A program made the translations under genes and the position numbers. A stretch of DNA of 64,000 nt from Rhododendron vialii (lineage: Eukaryota; Streptophyta; Magnoliopsida; Ericales; Ericaceae), in contig NC_080569.1 in the NCBI RefSeq assembly GCF_030253575.1, forward strand, positions 516,001-580,000, in the 5' to 3' direction. The notes beneath the pieces are model-generated. The model searched no databases. It saw nothing but the letters and a program-made list of their open reading frames with translations, and had not been told where the DNA came from. Positions 44,411 to 56,600 of this stretch are shown one piece after another; position 1 is the first letter of the stretch, and each line of letters starts with the position of its first letter.

Positions 44411-45778
44411 CTAAACTAGCGAGAAACAAATGTATATGTTCACCCAAGACAAAGCCACGGCTCACAGTTCTCATCCCATGTTAGATCACCAATTGTTGCA
44501 AAAGCTTAAGGTGGTAAGTGGTAACAAATGCTCCCAATAGTATGATTAAACAAGACATATGAAAAAGAACCATCATGTCAACCTCAAAAAATAGAGATGG
44601 TGGAAACAACGAGTTGAAAACTGCTCATTCTTAATAATATTTGCAAATGTTCGAGCACATCCCCATAAGCTCAATACATAATTTAGGTTAAAAGGTCTCA
44701 AGATCTTTCCAATGTGTTGCAGCACTAGAATTGCATCATTCTTGAGCCAAGCAACAGATGTTACAGATCACAGAAGACACTGAACCTACTACTGACCTAG
44801 TATGAATGTTTCCCTGCGAGAACTCAAGAAAAAGGATAAGCTAAACCAATAATGGCATTGGCCTCAGCATGAATTAGGAATCAATCAACATGGCAAAGAA
44901 TAAAATATAACTTTTGGAAACAAGAAAATACGTGCAACCATAATGCTCATTTTACATGAACTGAAGAGACTAGATTATGGTGTCCGTGTGTTGCGCCGAA
45001 GAAAGCAATAAAGCATTTTATTCTTATGAAATCAAGAAACCTTAACCATACCCAGTATTTACTCAAACAGTTCATGAGTTTGAGGAAAATTTTAAATTGT
45101 GTTAAGAAGTTAGTTCTAATGGATTGGATGCATGCAAGAAACTAGGAGCGTTGTGTCACGCAAAAAATACTACGATTTTCAAGAGTTGAAATAAATAAAT
45201 AAACAAGACTTCAAATTCATTTAGCTCATTGCAGTAGAAAAAACTGTTTGTAAAAAATAAAGTTAACACCACTTCCAAAAAGCACCAGTGACCTTTTCTT
45301 CTTTACAGTTTCTTTTGTAAATTATCTCCATCAAAGAATATCTTCTCAAGAATGTGAGAACTAAAACAAATAGAAAAGGTGCATAGGTTTTATACAAAAA
45401 TATCAGTAAGTAGTTTTAAACTAAAAACTACAGCTTTGAACCTTTTTTGTCTTCAGAAGACACTTCATTGCGCCTTTCTTCTCACTCCTCCTGAAGACAC
45501 TTCAGTTGCAACTTGCAAATATATTCTCTGCATTCCACATCAGTAGGTCATTCATGCAAAAACATGGAACAGACAAAACTGTTAACTTGCACTGAAGAAA
45601 TGAGAAATTATACATTTGCGAGTCCTCAGAGAAAGAGACCGAGGTAGATTTTTGGACCACTAAATTTACATGGAATAAAAATGTTGGCAGCAAAGCCCCC
45701 AAAAACGAACTGATAGATGAAAATCATACATATACAAAAAATACAAGGGAATTGCTTGATACATAGAGGTACAAAATG
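44411..45778. other. 3' flank of GUN1
   Basis: AT-rich sequence after the GUN1 stop. No further coding or repeat structure recognised. Confidence 0.3.
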
Positions 45779-48700
45779 CTACAAGGGGATTGTTTGGAAT
45801 GGAGGACGAAGCTCCAATGTTGCAGTTCCCGTATGCTTTCTGTCATCATGAAGAATGAGGACTTTTAGAGTTCCCAATTCTCTCAACCAGGCAGTCACCA
45901 GAGCGCCAGTTGATGTAAACCTGCCAATATTGCACTGGGCAACCCGAAATGGTGCACCCATTCCAACAAGAAGTGTCTCAATTGCTCGCTTTAACATCCC
46001 ATCGCCGACCACTTTGCTGTGTTTGCCCCATCCTGTTAAAATGCTGCAAAACGAAGAAGTTGAATCTTCTCAGAAATCTAATCAAACAGTGCCAAATCAT
46101 CAGAACTATCACCATTAACGATACCTCAGTAGTTTGGGCAACTCCTGGCCTTCGAAAACTACAGAACGAATGTTGAGAAGCCAGGCATGGACCATTGCGC
46201 GTGCAGCACCAGAAGACATCAGATGCAGATCTAAGCAAGAATCAGACCATGTGTTCTCCCACACATGACGTTGTTTGCCTTCAAGCACCACCAGTTGGGC
46301 TCCTTGTCTCTGTACATAAACCAATACAAAGATTAATATAACAATCACTAAGCTTTTTGCAAGAGGTTAGTGTGAAACTTCAGGAGATTCCGAGTTTGAG
46401 GAGGTGGAAAAAGGAGCCAGGGATTGTTGACTCCTAGTTCATGTCCTTGCTGAATTCCGAAAGTCTAAGTCTATTAACTAACATTTTAACTATCAAGATG
46501 CATTACACTACGGAAAAAATTCCCAAAGAGAAAAACTGCAGAGTTTCAAACAATGAATCAACTATAAAGCAACGATGGAAATACTCCTACCTAATACTGC
46601 TTGAAAGAACTCCTATTATCAACTCCAAACACGGGATCTAGACAGACAAGTAGCTATTCAACAAAGATTTCAAATGTAAACTAAGGAAAATTAGCCCAAC
46701 TTGATATATTATCAACCATGATTCCAATTTTCCAGTACCATAACAACCAAGAGAGAGAGAGAGATTGTGAAGTGTAAACCATTGGACGCATTAATTATGT
46801 CCCAGTGAAACACCCTGATTTTACAGTAGTGCAACTGCCTATAAATAAGAGGAAAAGTCAAAGTTCAAGAATTTTCCAACCATGTAATTTCAAGCAACGG
46901 CCAGCGCTACGGCATACCTGACCAAAGTGCCACAGCATGTCAGTCAAAGCATTATAAAAGGCAGATGCTGTTGAAGAGTCCATCTGCTTCACCTCATCAA
47001 AAAGGGATAGAGCTTGCATCCACACATTCTCTCTTTGGCCCATGAGAAGTCCATGTGCCACACCATACACTTGATTATCAAATAATCGAAGTTCCTCCAA
47101 TAACATTGATGCTTCTTCAAATGAATTACAACGGCTGCAACAAGGGGCAAGTAGCAAAACTGGATAAACAAGAATGGCTAAACAATGTCCTATCAAAAAG
47201 ACCATCAAATTGACTAAGGCAAGAAGCAGCAAGTTTTTTTTGGGGGGTAAGTAAGAAGCAGCAAGTTTGAACTTCAAGATACGCTATGATGAAAAACTTC
47301 ATGCCTGAACTTCAAGATATAAGACAAAGAAAAACATCATTTAGAGGGGTGGACCCAAGAGATCCTTCTGATTCCTCCTCCTCCAGGACCTCCACTACAT
47401 TATAACTTCAATCATAATGCCGGGTTGCCAACAAGTGGCTCCTGGTTCCATCAACTACATACCATGACTGTGGAAGAGATTTTGAAGTCCATGTGCACTT
47501 TGGTCGAAAGGTGCATCCACTCAAGAAATTCTTCCCTTCCCACCCCCCAATACAACCCCCAAACCAATAATATCCACCAGATAATTCTATTTCAAAATAA
47601 TAAATGCATTAAAAGATGCTTAAATCAAATCCAAAATGTTTTCTTTTCCTTCCTCTATCTGGCCCTTCTGGCAAAACAATTTGTGCAAGGAGTGAGTCCT
47701 GTAATGGGCAAGAGGTGAAAGGAAGAACCTTGGATCTGACAACAGAGCAACATGTTACTGAAATAAGATTTTCATAATATAGTCAGGAAATTGCATGGGC
47801 CGCCATGATCTATTACATTTTGCAAGAGACTGGGAGAGGAGTTGCAGGATCTTTCAAGGCATTCAAAGGCGTCCTGCTGTCCTTCACAAGATCAGCTTTG
47901 ATGTTAGGGTAAAATATTTCCAATTGAACAATGTTAAGCTCGCCCCACTAAATAATGAAATGAGCTAATCCTGGCAAATCCTTATTAAGCCTTCTCTTCC
48001 TAGTTCATAAGTGGGTGTAGATAGTAGGACATTTGTAAAAGCTTGCTCATACATGAATTTTGCAGTTACCAAAAAACTTGTTACTGAAAGAAGAAAAAAG
48101 AATATAGACACTGCAGATAAAATAGCAAGTGAAAGTGATACACACATTCTCAACACTCAATCTTAAATGGAAAAAGGTATGCCTTTCAAGAAATATGACA
48201 AGGGAATAGAGAGTAAATTATACCTGCAAGCATTTAAAATTGCTGAAAATGTGACAACATTTGGCTTTATTCTTAGATTATGCATCTTTTGGAAAACTCC
48301 CAAGATGCATGAAATCTCTTGTCCGATTCTGTTATCTTGCTTTGAATGACATGAATTTTCAGCAGCTAACTCCTCAAAAATCTTTATGATACTGTCATCT
48401 TCATCATTTTCCTCTCGAAAAAACACTGAAGGTGAAGATTGTACCAGTGACTCAATGATTCCATCTGGACATTCTCCAGTGGCTGACTGCCCAAAGGCAT
48501 TAATTATAGAATTATACGTGACTACATTAGGTTGAATCCCTTTCTCTGTCATCTCATCTAGCAATAATGCAGAAGACTCCACTAGCCCCTTTTTGCACAA
48601 CGCATCTATGAGTTTGCTATAGAAGACAACATCCGCCTTCAACCCTTTTTGCTTGAACTCGTTATAAACCTCCATTGCCTCTTTATACAGATCCCCTTTA

Positions 48701-50154
48701 GAATAGACACTAATCAAAGTTGAGTAGGTCAATAAATTAGGCGAAAGCCACTCTGCTTTCATCTCTGAGAACAATTCCTTAACTTTATCATACTTCCCTT
48801 GTTTCCCATACCCATCAAGAAGAGCATTATATGTGACAACATCCTTCTTAATTCCCATACTCTCCATCTCATTCCCAACACTCAAAGCCTCCTCAAACCG
48901 ACCAAGACTAGCATAAATCGCAAGCAAAGTATTATAAGAAACTCTATCCAAATTAATACCAGCAAACTTCATCTCATTAAACAAACTTAGTGCTTTGTCT
49001 AATCTCCCCGCTTTTGCACATCCCCGAATCATAATACTATAAGTTACCTCATTAGGCAATATGTGCTTCGTAGGCATCTCCGACATAATTTCAAAAGCCA
49101 CATCCATTTGCCCACCACTGCAAGCAGCATCAAGAAGAGTATTATACGTATAAATATCTTGTTCAATTCCTCTATAAACCATCTCGCTAAACAAATTCCT
49201 CGCAGTCTCCCACAAGCCCACACCACTACAGACAGCAAGAAGGGAATTAAATGTAATTCGATCCGGTTGCACTCCATTTCCCAACATTTCATCAAAAATC
49301 TCCGAAGCCAGATCGAAACCCACACCCCCTTTCCCACAAGCATCAATCAAAGCATTATAAGTCACTAAGTTCGGCTTCAAATTACAACTTTTCATGGTCT
49401 CAAAGACCTTAATGGCTTCATCGCAGCACCCACTTTTCGCGTAAGCACTAATTAAAGCGGAGTAAGCGTAGACAGTGTTACCATAGCCTTCAACAACAGC
49501 AGTATCAAACACTTTCCTAGCCAAGTCAACCTTTCCTAACCTACCAAGAACACTAATCATAGTACTAGCAAGCTTACCCTGCTCATTACGCCGCCTCTCT
49601 CTACGCACCGCGAACTCGAAGCACCGCATCGCCATCGAGTACTCGCCACGATTGCCGAGCTCGCGAAGCAAGAAGGTGTAATCGTCCGTGCCAGAAAGCT
49701 TGTGTTGGAAATTAAGCAAGAGGGAGTCTATGTGGCTACTATTATTATCGTCGGAACGGTGTCGTATCGCGAGGTGGAGGGCTTCTTCGGCGGAGGAGGT
49801 GTGGCGGCTGGCGAAGGCGGTTTTGGGGCGGCCGAAGTGCAACTTGGAGACAAAGCGGGTGGATCGTCGGCCGGAGAAGTCGGCAGAGAGGTCGGACTTG
49901 GTGGAGGGAGGGAGGGAGGAGAGAGAAGGGAAGTTAGGGCTAGTTGAGGTTGAAGTGGTGGTGGTGGTGGTGGGGCCTGGAGGGGGCTTGGCGGCGTGTC
50001 GAGGTGGGGGTTTCTTAAGGGCGGTCCATTGGTGGTGATGGACACTTTGGCGGTGGTTGTGGGGATGAGTTTGGTGGTTGTGGTGGTGGTGGGGGAGGTG
50101 GTGGTTTTGGTAGGGTTTGGTGGTGGTGAGAGGTGGTGGAGTCGATGAGGCCAT
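45779..50154 (-). CDS. GUN1: GUN1, plastid PPR-SMR protein of retrograde signalling, 865 aa, four exons
   Basis: GUN1 acts in chloroplast nucleoids and integrates plastid-to-nucleus signals, affecting plastid protein import, tetrapyrrole metabolism and RNA editing. Coding exons 50154-48224, 47134-46918, 46309-46125 and 46043-45779 join in frame (1931+217+185+265 nt). The start MASSTPPP, the Ser/Thr/Pro/His-rich N-terminus (plastid transit region), [20 protein letters not shown] and [17 protein letters not shown] match Arabidopsis GUN1. Residues about 165-640 are tandem PPR motifs (for example [34 protein letters not shown]). The C-terminal SMR domain, about 742-825, holds [20 protein letters not shown] and [19 protein letters not shown]. 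It ends soon after ILHDD, shorter than the Arabidopsis tail (918 aa total). An in-frame ATG at 50217 would add 21 residues; homology favours 50154. Confidence 0.96.
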
Positions 50155-50228
50155 CGAATTGGAGAGAGCGAAAGAGAGTTTGGGGGTTGAGGATAAGAAG
50201 ACTTCACAGTCTATCAATCACACGCGCG

Positions 50229-50229
<1 letters not shown>

Positions 50230-50266
<37 letters not shown>
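50230..50266. repeat. (CG)n(CT)n microsatellite in the GUN1 leader
   Basis: CGCGCGCG followed by a CT run of about 28 bp, 75-110 bp before the GUN1 start codon, so probably within the 5' leader as a GA tract on the transcript. Confidence 0.7.
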
Positions 50267-50268
<2 letters not shown>

Positions 50269-50470
50269 AAGACTGAACTGTTGAGTTGGACTTTCCCGGA
50301 CATTGGTACCTCCGTCCCGTCGCGTTGTTTCGATCTTTATTTATGAAGGGATGAGTAAAAAATGTACAGTAACTAGGATGAAAACAGGCGCTATAAGTGA
50401 TTTTGACACTTTATTTTTTGATATTCATCTTTTATTATTGACAACAAAAAGACAAGTATTGAAGTTTTGT

Positions 50471-50712
50471 TACTCCCTCCGTAACAATTTTTTGCTTCTT
50501 TTTTATTTTTTGTGTTAATCAAATAATTGTCTATATCTCATAATTTACAATATTTTTTACAATTTCGAAAACTTAATTTAGTAAAAATATTTGAGATCTA
50601 TCAAAAAAGATTTATGTTGGATATAAAAATATTATAAATGGTAAAATATAGCCAGTTGTTTAAGTGACACAAATAGTAAAAAGAGGACCAAGAATTTAAG
50701 ATAGAAGAAGTA
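50471..50712. mobile_element. Degenerate Stowaway-like MITE
   Basis: The left CTCCCTCCGTAACAATTTTTTGC is loosely matched at the right (ACTTCTTCTATCTTAAATTCTTGG on the minus strand), with Stowaway-type AT-rich interior (CTCATAATTTACAATATTTTTTAC). Similar interior to the degenerate copy at 5560. Confidence 0.5.
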
Positions 50713-51398
50713 TTAAAATTAAAGTGTTAAAATTAATTACATATTTTAAGTGAAGTGTTAAAATTAATTACGTATTTCTATCATTGAAAACTTCTATGGA
50801 AGCCGCTATACCAATGTGTGGGGGGAGAAGGGGGCTTGTTGTGCGGTAAGGCGCACAGCAACCATCCATCTGAATCTGGACCATCCAAAACACAAACGGA
50901 CGAGCAAAATTGCGCACAGCACGACCCCGCTTCCAAATGTGTGGTGGACAATGTTCCTGAAGAATCGACCTGGCGGTGCTTGAATCACTGATTAATCGTT
51001 AAGAACTTCAAATTATCTTGGTTGACAAGTTACCATTGGGAAAATACAAGACCAAGCACAAAGCCACTAAATTACAACTTGAGAATATCAAAACAAATGC
51101 CCCAGCTTTCACAGAAACTCCTGGACATTGTCTTTGATTCCCCTAAAACTCAAAGCTTTACACCTAACATCAAAAACAATCCTTTCTACAATAGATAAAG
51201 AGCTGTTAAATACATTCTCATACATCCTAACTCTTCCTTTCTCTCCAAATGTGGCATCTTTTAAATGGAATTGAGTGGTGATCAGTTTCTTGTTATCTTG
51301 TAAATGGAAAAAGTCATTAGCGCCAATTACATTCTCAATTCACCATACTCTGATTAAGAGATGAGTAGCATTTTTTAATTTTTGGAATATAATAATAA
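50713..51398. other. Spacer, no gene recognised
   Basis: AT-rich with a small GC-rich patch at 50810-50990 of unknown origin. No coding or RNA signal. Confidence 0.3.
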
Positions 51399-51542
51399 GG
51401 CAAATGATTTTGATACTCTACTTTTTTATGATAACATTTCAAAACTTGTCTTTTAATGTGTCTTACTATGTATAATTTTTACACTAAAAGACAAATCTTA
51501 GAGTGTCATCATAAAAAAATGAAATGTCAAAATCATTTTCCA
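51399..51542. mobile_element. MITE with GGCAAATGATTTTGATACTC ends
   Basis: The left end GGCAAATGATTTTGATACTC, then TACTTTTTTATGA, is mirrored by the right end (TCATAAAAAAATGAAATGTCAAAATCATTTTCC). A related pair of ends occurs at about 52907-53030 and a more broken one near 17690. No coding capacity. Confidence 0.6.
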
Positions 51543-51863
51543 TGTAACAATTCTTGGTATCACTAACAAGGTTGAATAGTGTCTAACTATCTCGTGTTAT
51601 TTGTGGTTAGTTCATTTATAAATGTCAATATTTGATGTCGAGTTTTTAAAAGATAAATTAACTTTCACACTCTCCTTTTTTATATCCACAAAATACATAC
51701 ACTTTCAACAATAAAAGAGTTTGAAAATCAATTCCCTTATAAAATTGATTTTTTACTTTGTTCTATTTGCATGTACCTCAATTGTTGCAACTTCCTTCTA
51801 AAAAGAGAAATACGGGAAGTTAAGCTAATGAAGGCAAGAGAGATAGGAATCAAAAAGCTAGAA

Positions 51864-51936
51864 TGATGCTGCCCAGGCTCGAACTGGGGACATTCAGTGT
51901 GTAAGACTGACGTGATAACCACTACACCACAGCACC
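51864..51936 (-). tRNA. trnV-UAC: tRNA-Val (anticodon UAC), 73 nt
   Basis: Read on the minus strand: acceptor stem GGTGCTG (51936-51930) pairs with CAGCATC (51871-51865) with one G-U, then discriminator A at 51864. D arm GTGTAGTGGTTATCAC; anticodon stem TCAGT/ACTGA around loop CTTACAC, anticodon TAC (reads GUA, valine); variable loop ATGTC; T arm CCCAG-TTCGAGC-CTGGG. No intron, no CCA encoded. Box A-like TGGTGTAGTGG and box B GTTCGAGCC are intact, so it looks functional. Nuclear type, not plastid trnV-UAC, which is intron-containing. Confidence 0.93.
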
Positions 51937-53627
51937 CTTTGTTGTATAAGGATCACTCAAAAAAATATAAATACAAAAATTCAATAAGCAACACCTACCT
52001 AGCACTTCTTTTTAATTTTTTGGAGTTTTATTTTTCACCCTCCTTTTCGATATCCATGCTCTCTTCTTCTTTTTTAAGTGTTGAAAATATACGGTTTTTT
52101 TTTCTAAAAAAACAAAAAGGGGAATGTAGATATAAAAAAAATAGAGAATGTAAAAATCAGCTTTTTTTAATGGAAATGATTGCCCTTCTAAACATGCATG
52201 GTTGGAATTTTGAGGTCGCTGATAATTACCCCCTTAGTTCAAGGGTGGTGGTCTCTAGAGCAACTCTCAAGCACTTTTACTTATATTAAAAGGTAGCACT
52301 TTTATTTATATTAAAAGATTCATTTATTATGAAACACTTTGCAAATTCACATCTAAGTCCAAATTTGGAATAAAAAAACGTCATTAATGATATTTGGAAA
52401 GAGATAAATAGCCTTGTAAAGTTTGGATAAATTTTATGTAAAACTAATTTTGATAAAAGTTTGAGTCAAGAAGTAGAGTGTATATTCATAAATTTTACCC
52501 CATTTTTGAGTAAGAGTTAAAAAGAGTGAGAGCTGAAGATGCTAATACTTGCAGATGTGTACTGTAATATAGAAAGTAAAAGACGTAATTTTGTTTGTTA
52601 AAAGGATTTTGTTACTTGTAGCGAGTAAATGAATGTTGCATTCAATTAATATATAACTTCAAAAGTGTGTTAAAGAAAGGGAGAACAAATGACCTGACAT
52701 GGTCTAATTTTTTATGGAAAATTCTAAAATTAGCCCAATTGGTTAACAATAATAAGTGTGTGAATGTGTATTAAAAGGTGCAAAAGTACATAAAATTACG
52801 TATTTTTCTTGTTTTATAGTGTACTTATCGTCAACCCCAATAGCAAGACCGATTTTTTATTGTACAACTTCTAAATATTTTGTAAAGAAATGAATTAATG
52901 TTAGGAAATTGATTTTGACACCATAATTTTAGCTATTGGCATTCCATTTTGTGTTTTGATCATGTGAGAAAACAAAACTAAAAGTGAAGTGCCATTGACT
53001 AAAAGTAGAGTGCCAAAATCACATCTCTTAATGTTAACCCAAACACTAAATGGTTTTCAATAGATCGAATTAACGTCAAAATATATGGTACATTTAAGTC
53101 ATAATGCATTTTGATCCAAATTCGAAATGACTCCAAAACTTCAAATAACACAATTAAAATACTACATGATATTCACCCCTAACGAAATCACACTCGTCTA
53201 TATACTACATAATTCAAAGTTATGCAAATTATTATAGCTATTCAATGTCGTATGACTCGTATTGAAAGTAGTCTTTAGCTAATTTTGGAGACTATACAAT
53301 ATTATATTTCTTTTTAAAAAATTATAAAATTAGTTCAATAGACTTATAATAACAAATATGTAAATATATATTAACATGTTTTTCTTGTCTTATTATGTAA
53401 AAGTAATTATTATTAACTCAGTAGACTAACGATAGAAGGAGCGCTTACAAAATGGAGTAGAAATCAAGTCCAAACATTGCGTTAGGGTTTATACTGGGCC
53501 AGGGTTGTGGACTTCACAGTTCACATCACTTTGTTCTTCGGAGGCTCAGCAATGTCACGGACAGCTTGGCTACAGTGAATGTGATCAAAGCCAAACGTTA
53601 CTGCTATCATACATACAGCAGTCTTCA
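51937..53627. other. Spacer with a MITE remnant, and POP1 promoter region
   Basis: About 52907-53030 carries GATTTTGACACCATAATTTTAG and the inverse of CTAAAAGTAGAGTGCCAAAATC, a relative of the MITE at 51399. GCCCAATTGGTTAACAATAATAAGTGTG (near 52735) and a diverged copy near 53310 repeat AACATGT/ATTTTTCTTGT-type blocks. The last 170 bp should contain the POP1 leader. No other gene. Confidence 0.35.
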
Positions 53628-56600
53628 ATGGCAGTGGAAGGAAGCAAACAACGTCGCGTCTCAGCCCCTCCTCGATCCCTAAACGTGCAGAAATTTGCGG
53701 AATCCAGAGCTGCTGAACTCGAGACTCTTCACTCAATCGTTGCGAACCGTTCGAACAACGATTTTCGATCTCGGAGAAACAAGAGGAGGAGAACTACCAG
53801 CCACGACAATCGCGTCGCGAAAAATCGGCACAGGAAGAGGCGGAAGTTAGGCGAAGGAGTTGTCCGTTTGGGCGATGACGTGGCGCCGGCGAAAAGGCAG
53901 GGGGAAAAGGTTCCTCGTCGAGTACGCAGGAGGATAGAGCTTAAGAAGAATCCAGAGAGTGGGTATTCTACTTCGGGTGATGGGACCAAGAGATTGAGAA
54001 CGCATGTGTGGCATGCCAAGCGGTTTACGATGACTAAGCAGTGGGGTTTTCACCTCCCTCTTGTTTTGCAGGGCAGGTAATGCTTTGTTTTCGCTGTTTT
54101 TCTTTTTTTCTCATCGTCAGCGGTAAGTTCTTGACAATTTTACTTCCAATGTGAATAACATGACAATATTTTCACAAGCACTATAATAAGTCCAACTATT
54201 ACAAATACTACTCTAAATAAAGAGACAGCGCCTTCACGCAAGAAGAAACTATCAAATCCTTGACCTCCTACCGAGGTGCAAAGACTCTAGCTAACTGAGC
54301 TAGCGTTGTTGCTTAGGTAATGCGTTGTCGTTGACGCCAAAGTAACTTTGTTCATTTTGTTGAGATTCGCAATCTAAGAAAGTACTATCGATGACGATAA
54401 GTCCATCTCCTGCCCTTTTGTTTCATTAGTTCCAGTAAAAACATGATTTGACGTGAAACACCTCTGAAAAAACCCAAATTTAATCATGAACTTGAGTAAA
54501 ACCTTAAATGAATAGAGGAGGAGAAGATTTTTTACGCACGTTTAAGTTTGAGCAAGGGATGGAAATGCCCTAAAGCCTAAAGGAATGTGTTTCTTGTGTG
54601 AAATTTGGAGTACCAGATGGTTGGAGAAGCCTCAAATGGATAAAAAACTTGCTACCTCATACTTTCCGCCACCTCTGTACATGCTTTAATTCCTTGGACT
54701 TGGTCCTTCAGATGGTGATATGGAAGAATTGATGCATATATATCCTATTGTATATATGGTGTAGGGGAAGGGGTTCAAGGGCTCTCTTGAAAAGATTCAG
54801 AGATGGGGTACTCATGCATGATGCGAGCTACTATGGAGCCATCCAGTTGGAGGGTCCAGAGGTTGGGATTCCCTTTTCTCTGTAACCTTCATGATTTGCG
54901 CTTCTTTTTTGGTGACCTGCTTTTGTTTATTCTTTACTCAATTCGTCTTTTGAAAATGCTTATAAAATATTCACCGCCCTTGATCCATTAAGGGTATTGA
55001 CTTCCATCTACTATGTTTGTTTCTGATGTAGAATCTTAACCTTCCTTGCCTTTTGTTATGTCTTCCAGAGTTCATTATTGCAGGTGCTAAGCACAGTGCT
55101 TGTATTCTCTCAACCATCGGACTCTGAGCACATTTCCCATCTTGTTCTATCCGGTGCTATTTATGGGAGCGCTATGGTGGGTAACCCTGTTGCATACTCT
55201 CCTATGTCGTTGTTTATGAAATTATCTACTTTTTTTTGTCGTTTCTGCAGCTCCATCATCCTGGCGCACCCTTTTCTCCGGCTGTTGCTCCTGTGACCTA
55301 TATGTGGCGACCTTTCCAGCGGCAAGATGTAGTTGATGCAGATTATCATAGTGCTGATGGATACAATGGGCGACAGGGGATTGAAGGTTCTTCTTTTCGC
55401 CAGCTCTTGGTATGGATACATGCTTCCGCTTTCAGTGAAGCTTATGATGCGCTGAAACTTGCTTCTCAAAAACAGGTATATTTTAATCTTTCTTTTGAAC
55501 TTACGGATGTTGTTCTACCGCCCCTGCTGCCCCAAAGATGCTCAAGAAACAGTCATATCCTCTGTTCGTGTTTTCAATGATTGTTATCGTCTGTAAAACA
55601 AACAAGGTGCTGGCTAAAAATATGGAGATTACATGTTTTTTCTATTGAATATGTGTGTCACCTCTTATCTTTCAGATGGACGAAACTGGTTCGCTGATCA
55701 ATTGCATCTCTCTCCAAGGTAAACTAGCAAAGTTGGAAATTATGGGATCAAAGTCATTTCAGCTTCTTCAAAAGATATTGCATCCTGTTACCAGGTGAGT
55801 TATACGGAGCAGAGTTTGTTGCAAGGAATGGGTTAGATGTGTAAATAGCTTTTGACTGGCCGTGCAGTATTGCAGATAACTCTGGACAGTTGCGTAAATG
55901 TTCGCATATGGGTTCTGATGCCAAAACTTCTTTCAAGAAGATTTCCATTCTTGAAAATCAACATCATACTCCTTCTTCAATAACTTCTCTTACCGTTATT
56001 GATCCCCGTGCTTTGTCTGAGGAAAAGGTTGAACATGTTCCTAAAGTAGATTCTACTAGCAACTTGGGTAATACGAGAGAGGGTGAAAAACTAAGTGCCT
56101 CAGGTGGGATTCCTAGTGAGAATACCGAGTTACTTTCATCATCATTGTTAGAACCTGAAGAGGGTAGTGCTCTCTCTGACAGCATGGATTTGTGGGATGC
56201 CAGCAAAGGATTTCTCCCTCCAGTGGAAGATAATGTTCTTTGCATCGCCAAACATCAGCAGAAGCTGGATTTCTTTTGCCTTGGTAACACAAATTTAGGA
56301 AAACAAAATGCTTCAATTGGGGGACACTTTTGTGGATTTTGCCCCATTCTGCTTGCAAATGACAGTAACAAAAGGGGCTCCATCATAAGGTACTTTTTCT
56401 AGTTCTGTGTTGGCACTGTTTGTGGTCAAACTAACTTTCCTGGCATGTCTTTTTAACTCTAGATTTTGTTTAAGGCGTCTCTCTTCTGTTGCTTCTAGAG
56501 CATGCAGCAAATAACAGTCTTACAAAGTTTGTTCGTGGTTGCCTATTCTTGTGTCGCAAGCGATGGTATAATTTTTGCCTGATAGCTTGTTCGCAAAATT

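Noticed and set aside
49688-50038. 116-codon plus-strand frame
   Set aside because: Antisense shadow of the GUN1 N-terminal Pro/Ser/Thr-rich exon.
46000-50200. Repeated motifs that might suggest a CRISPR-like or satellite array
   Set aside because: They are the degenerate tandem PPR codons of GUN1.
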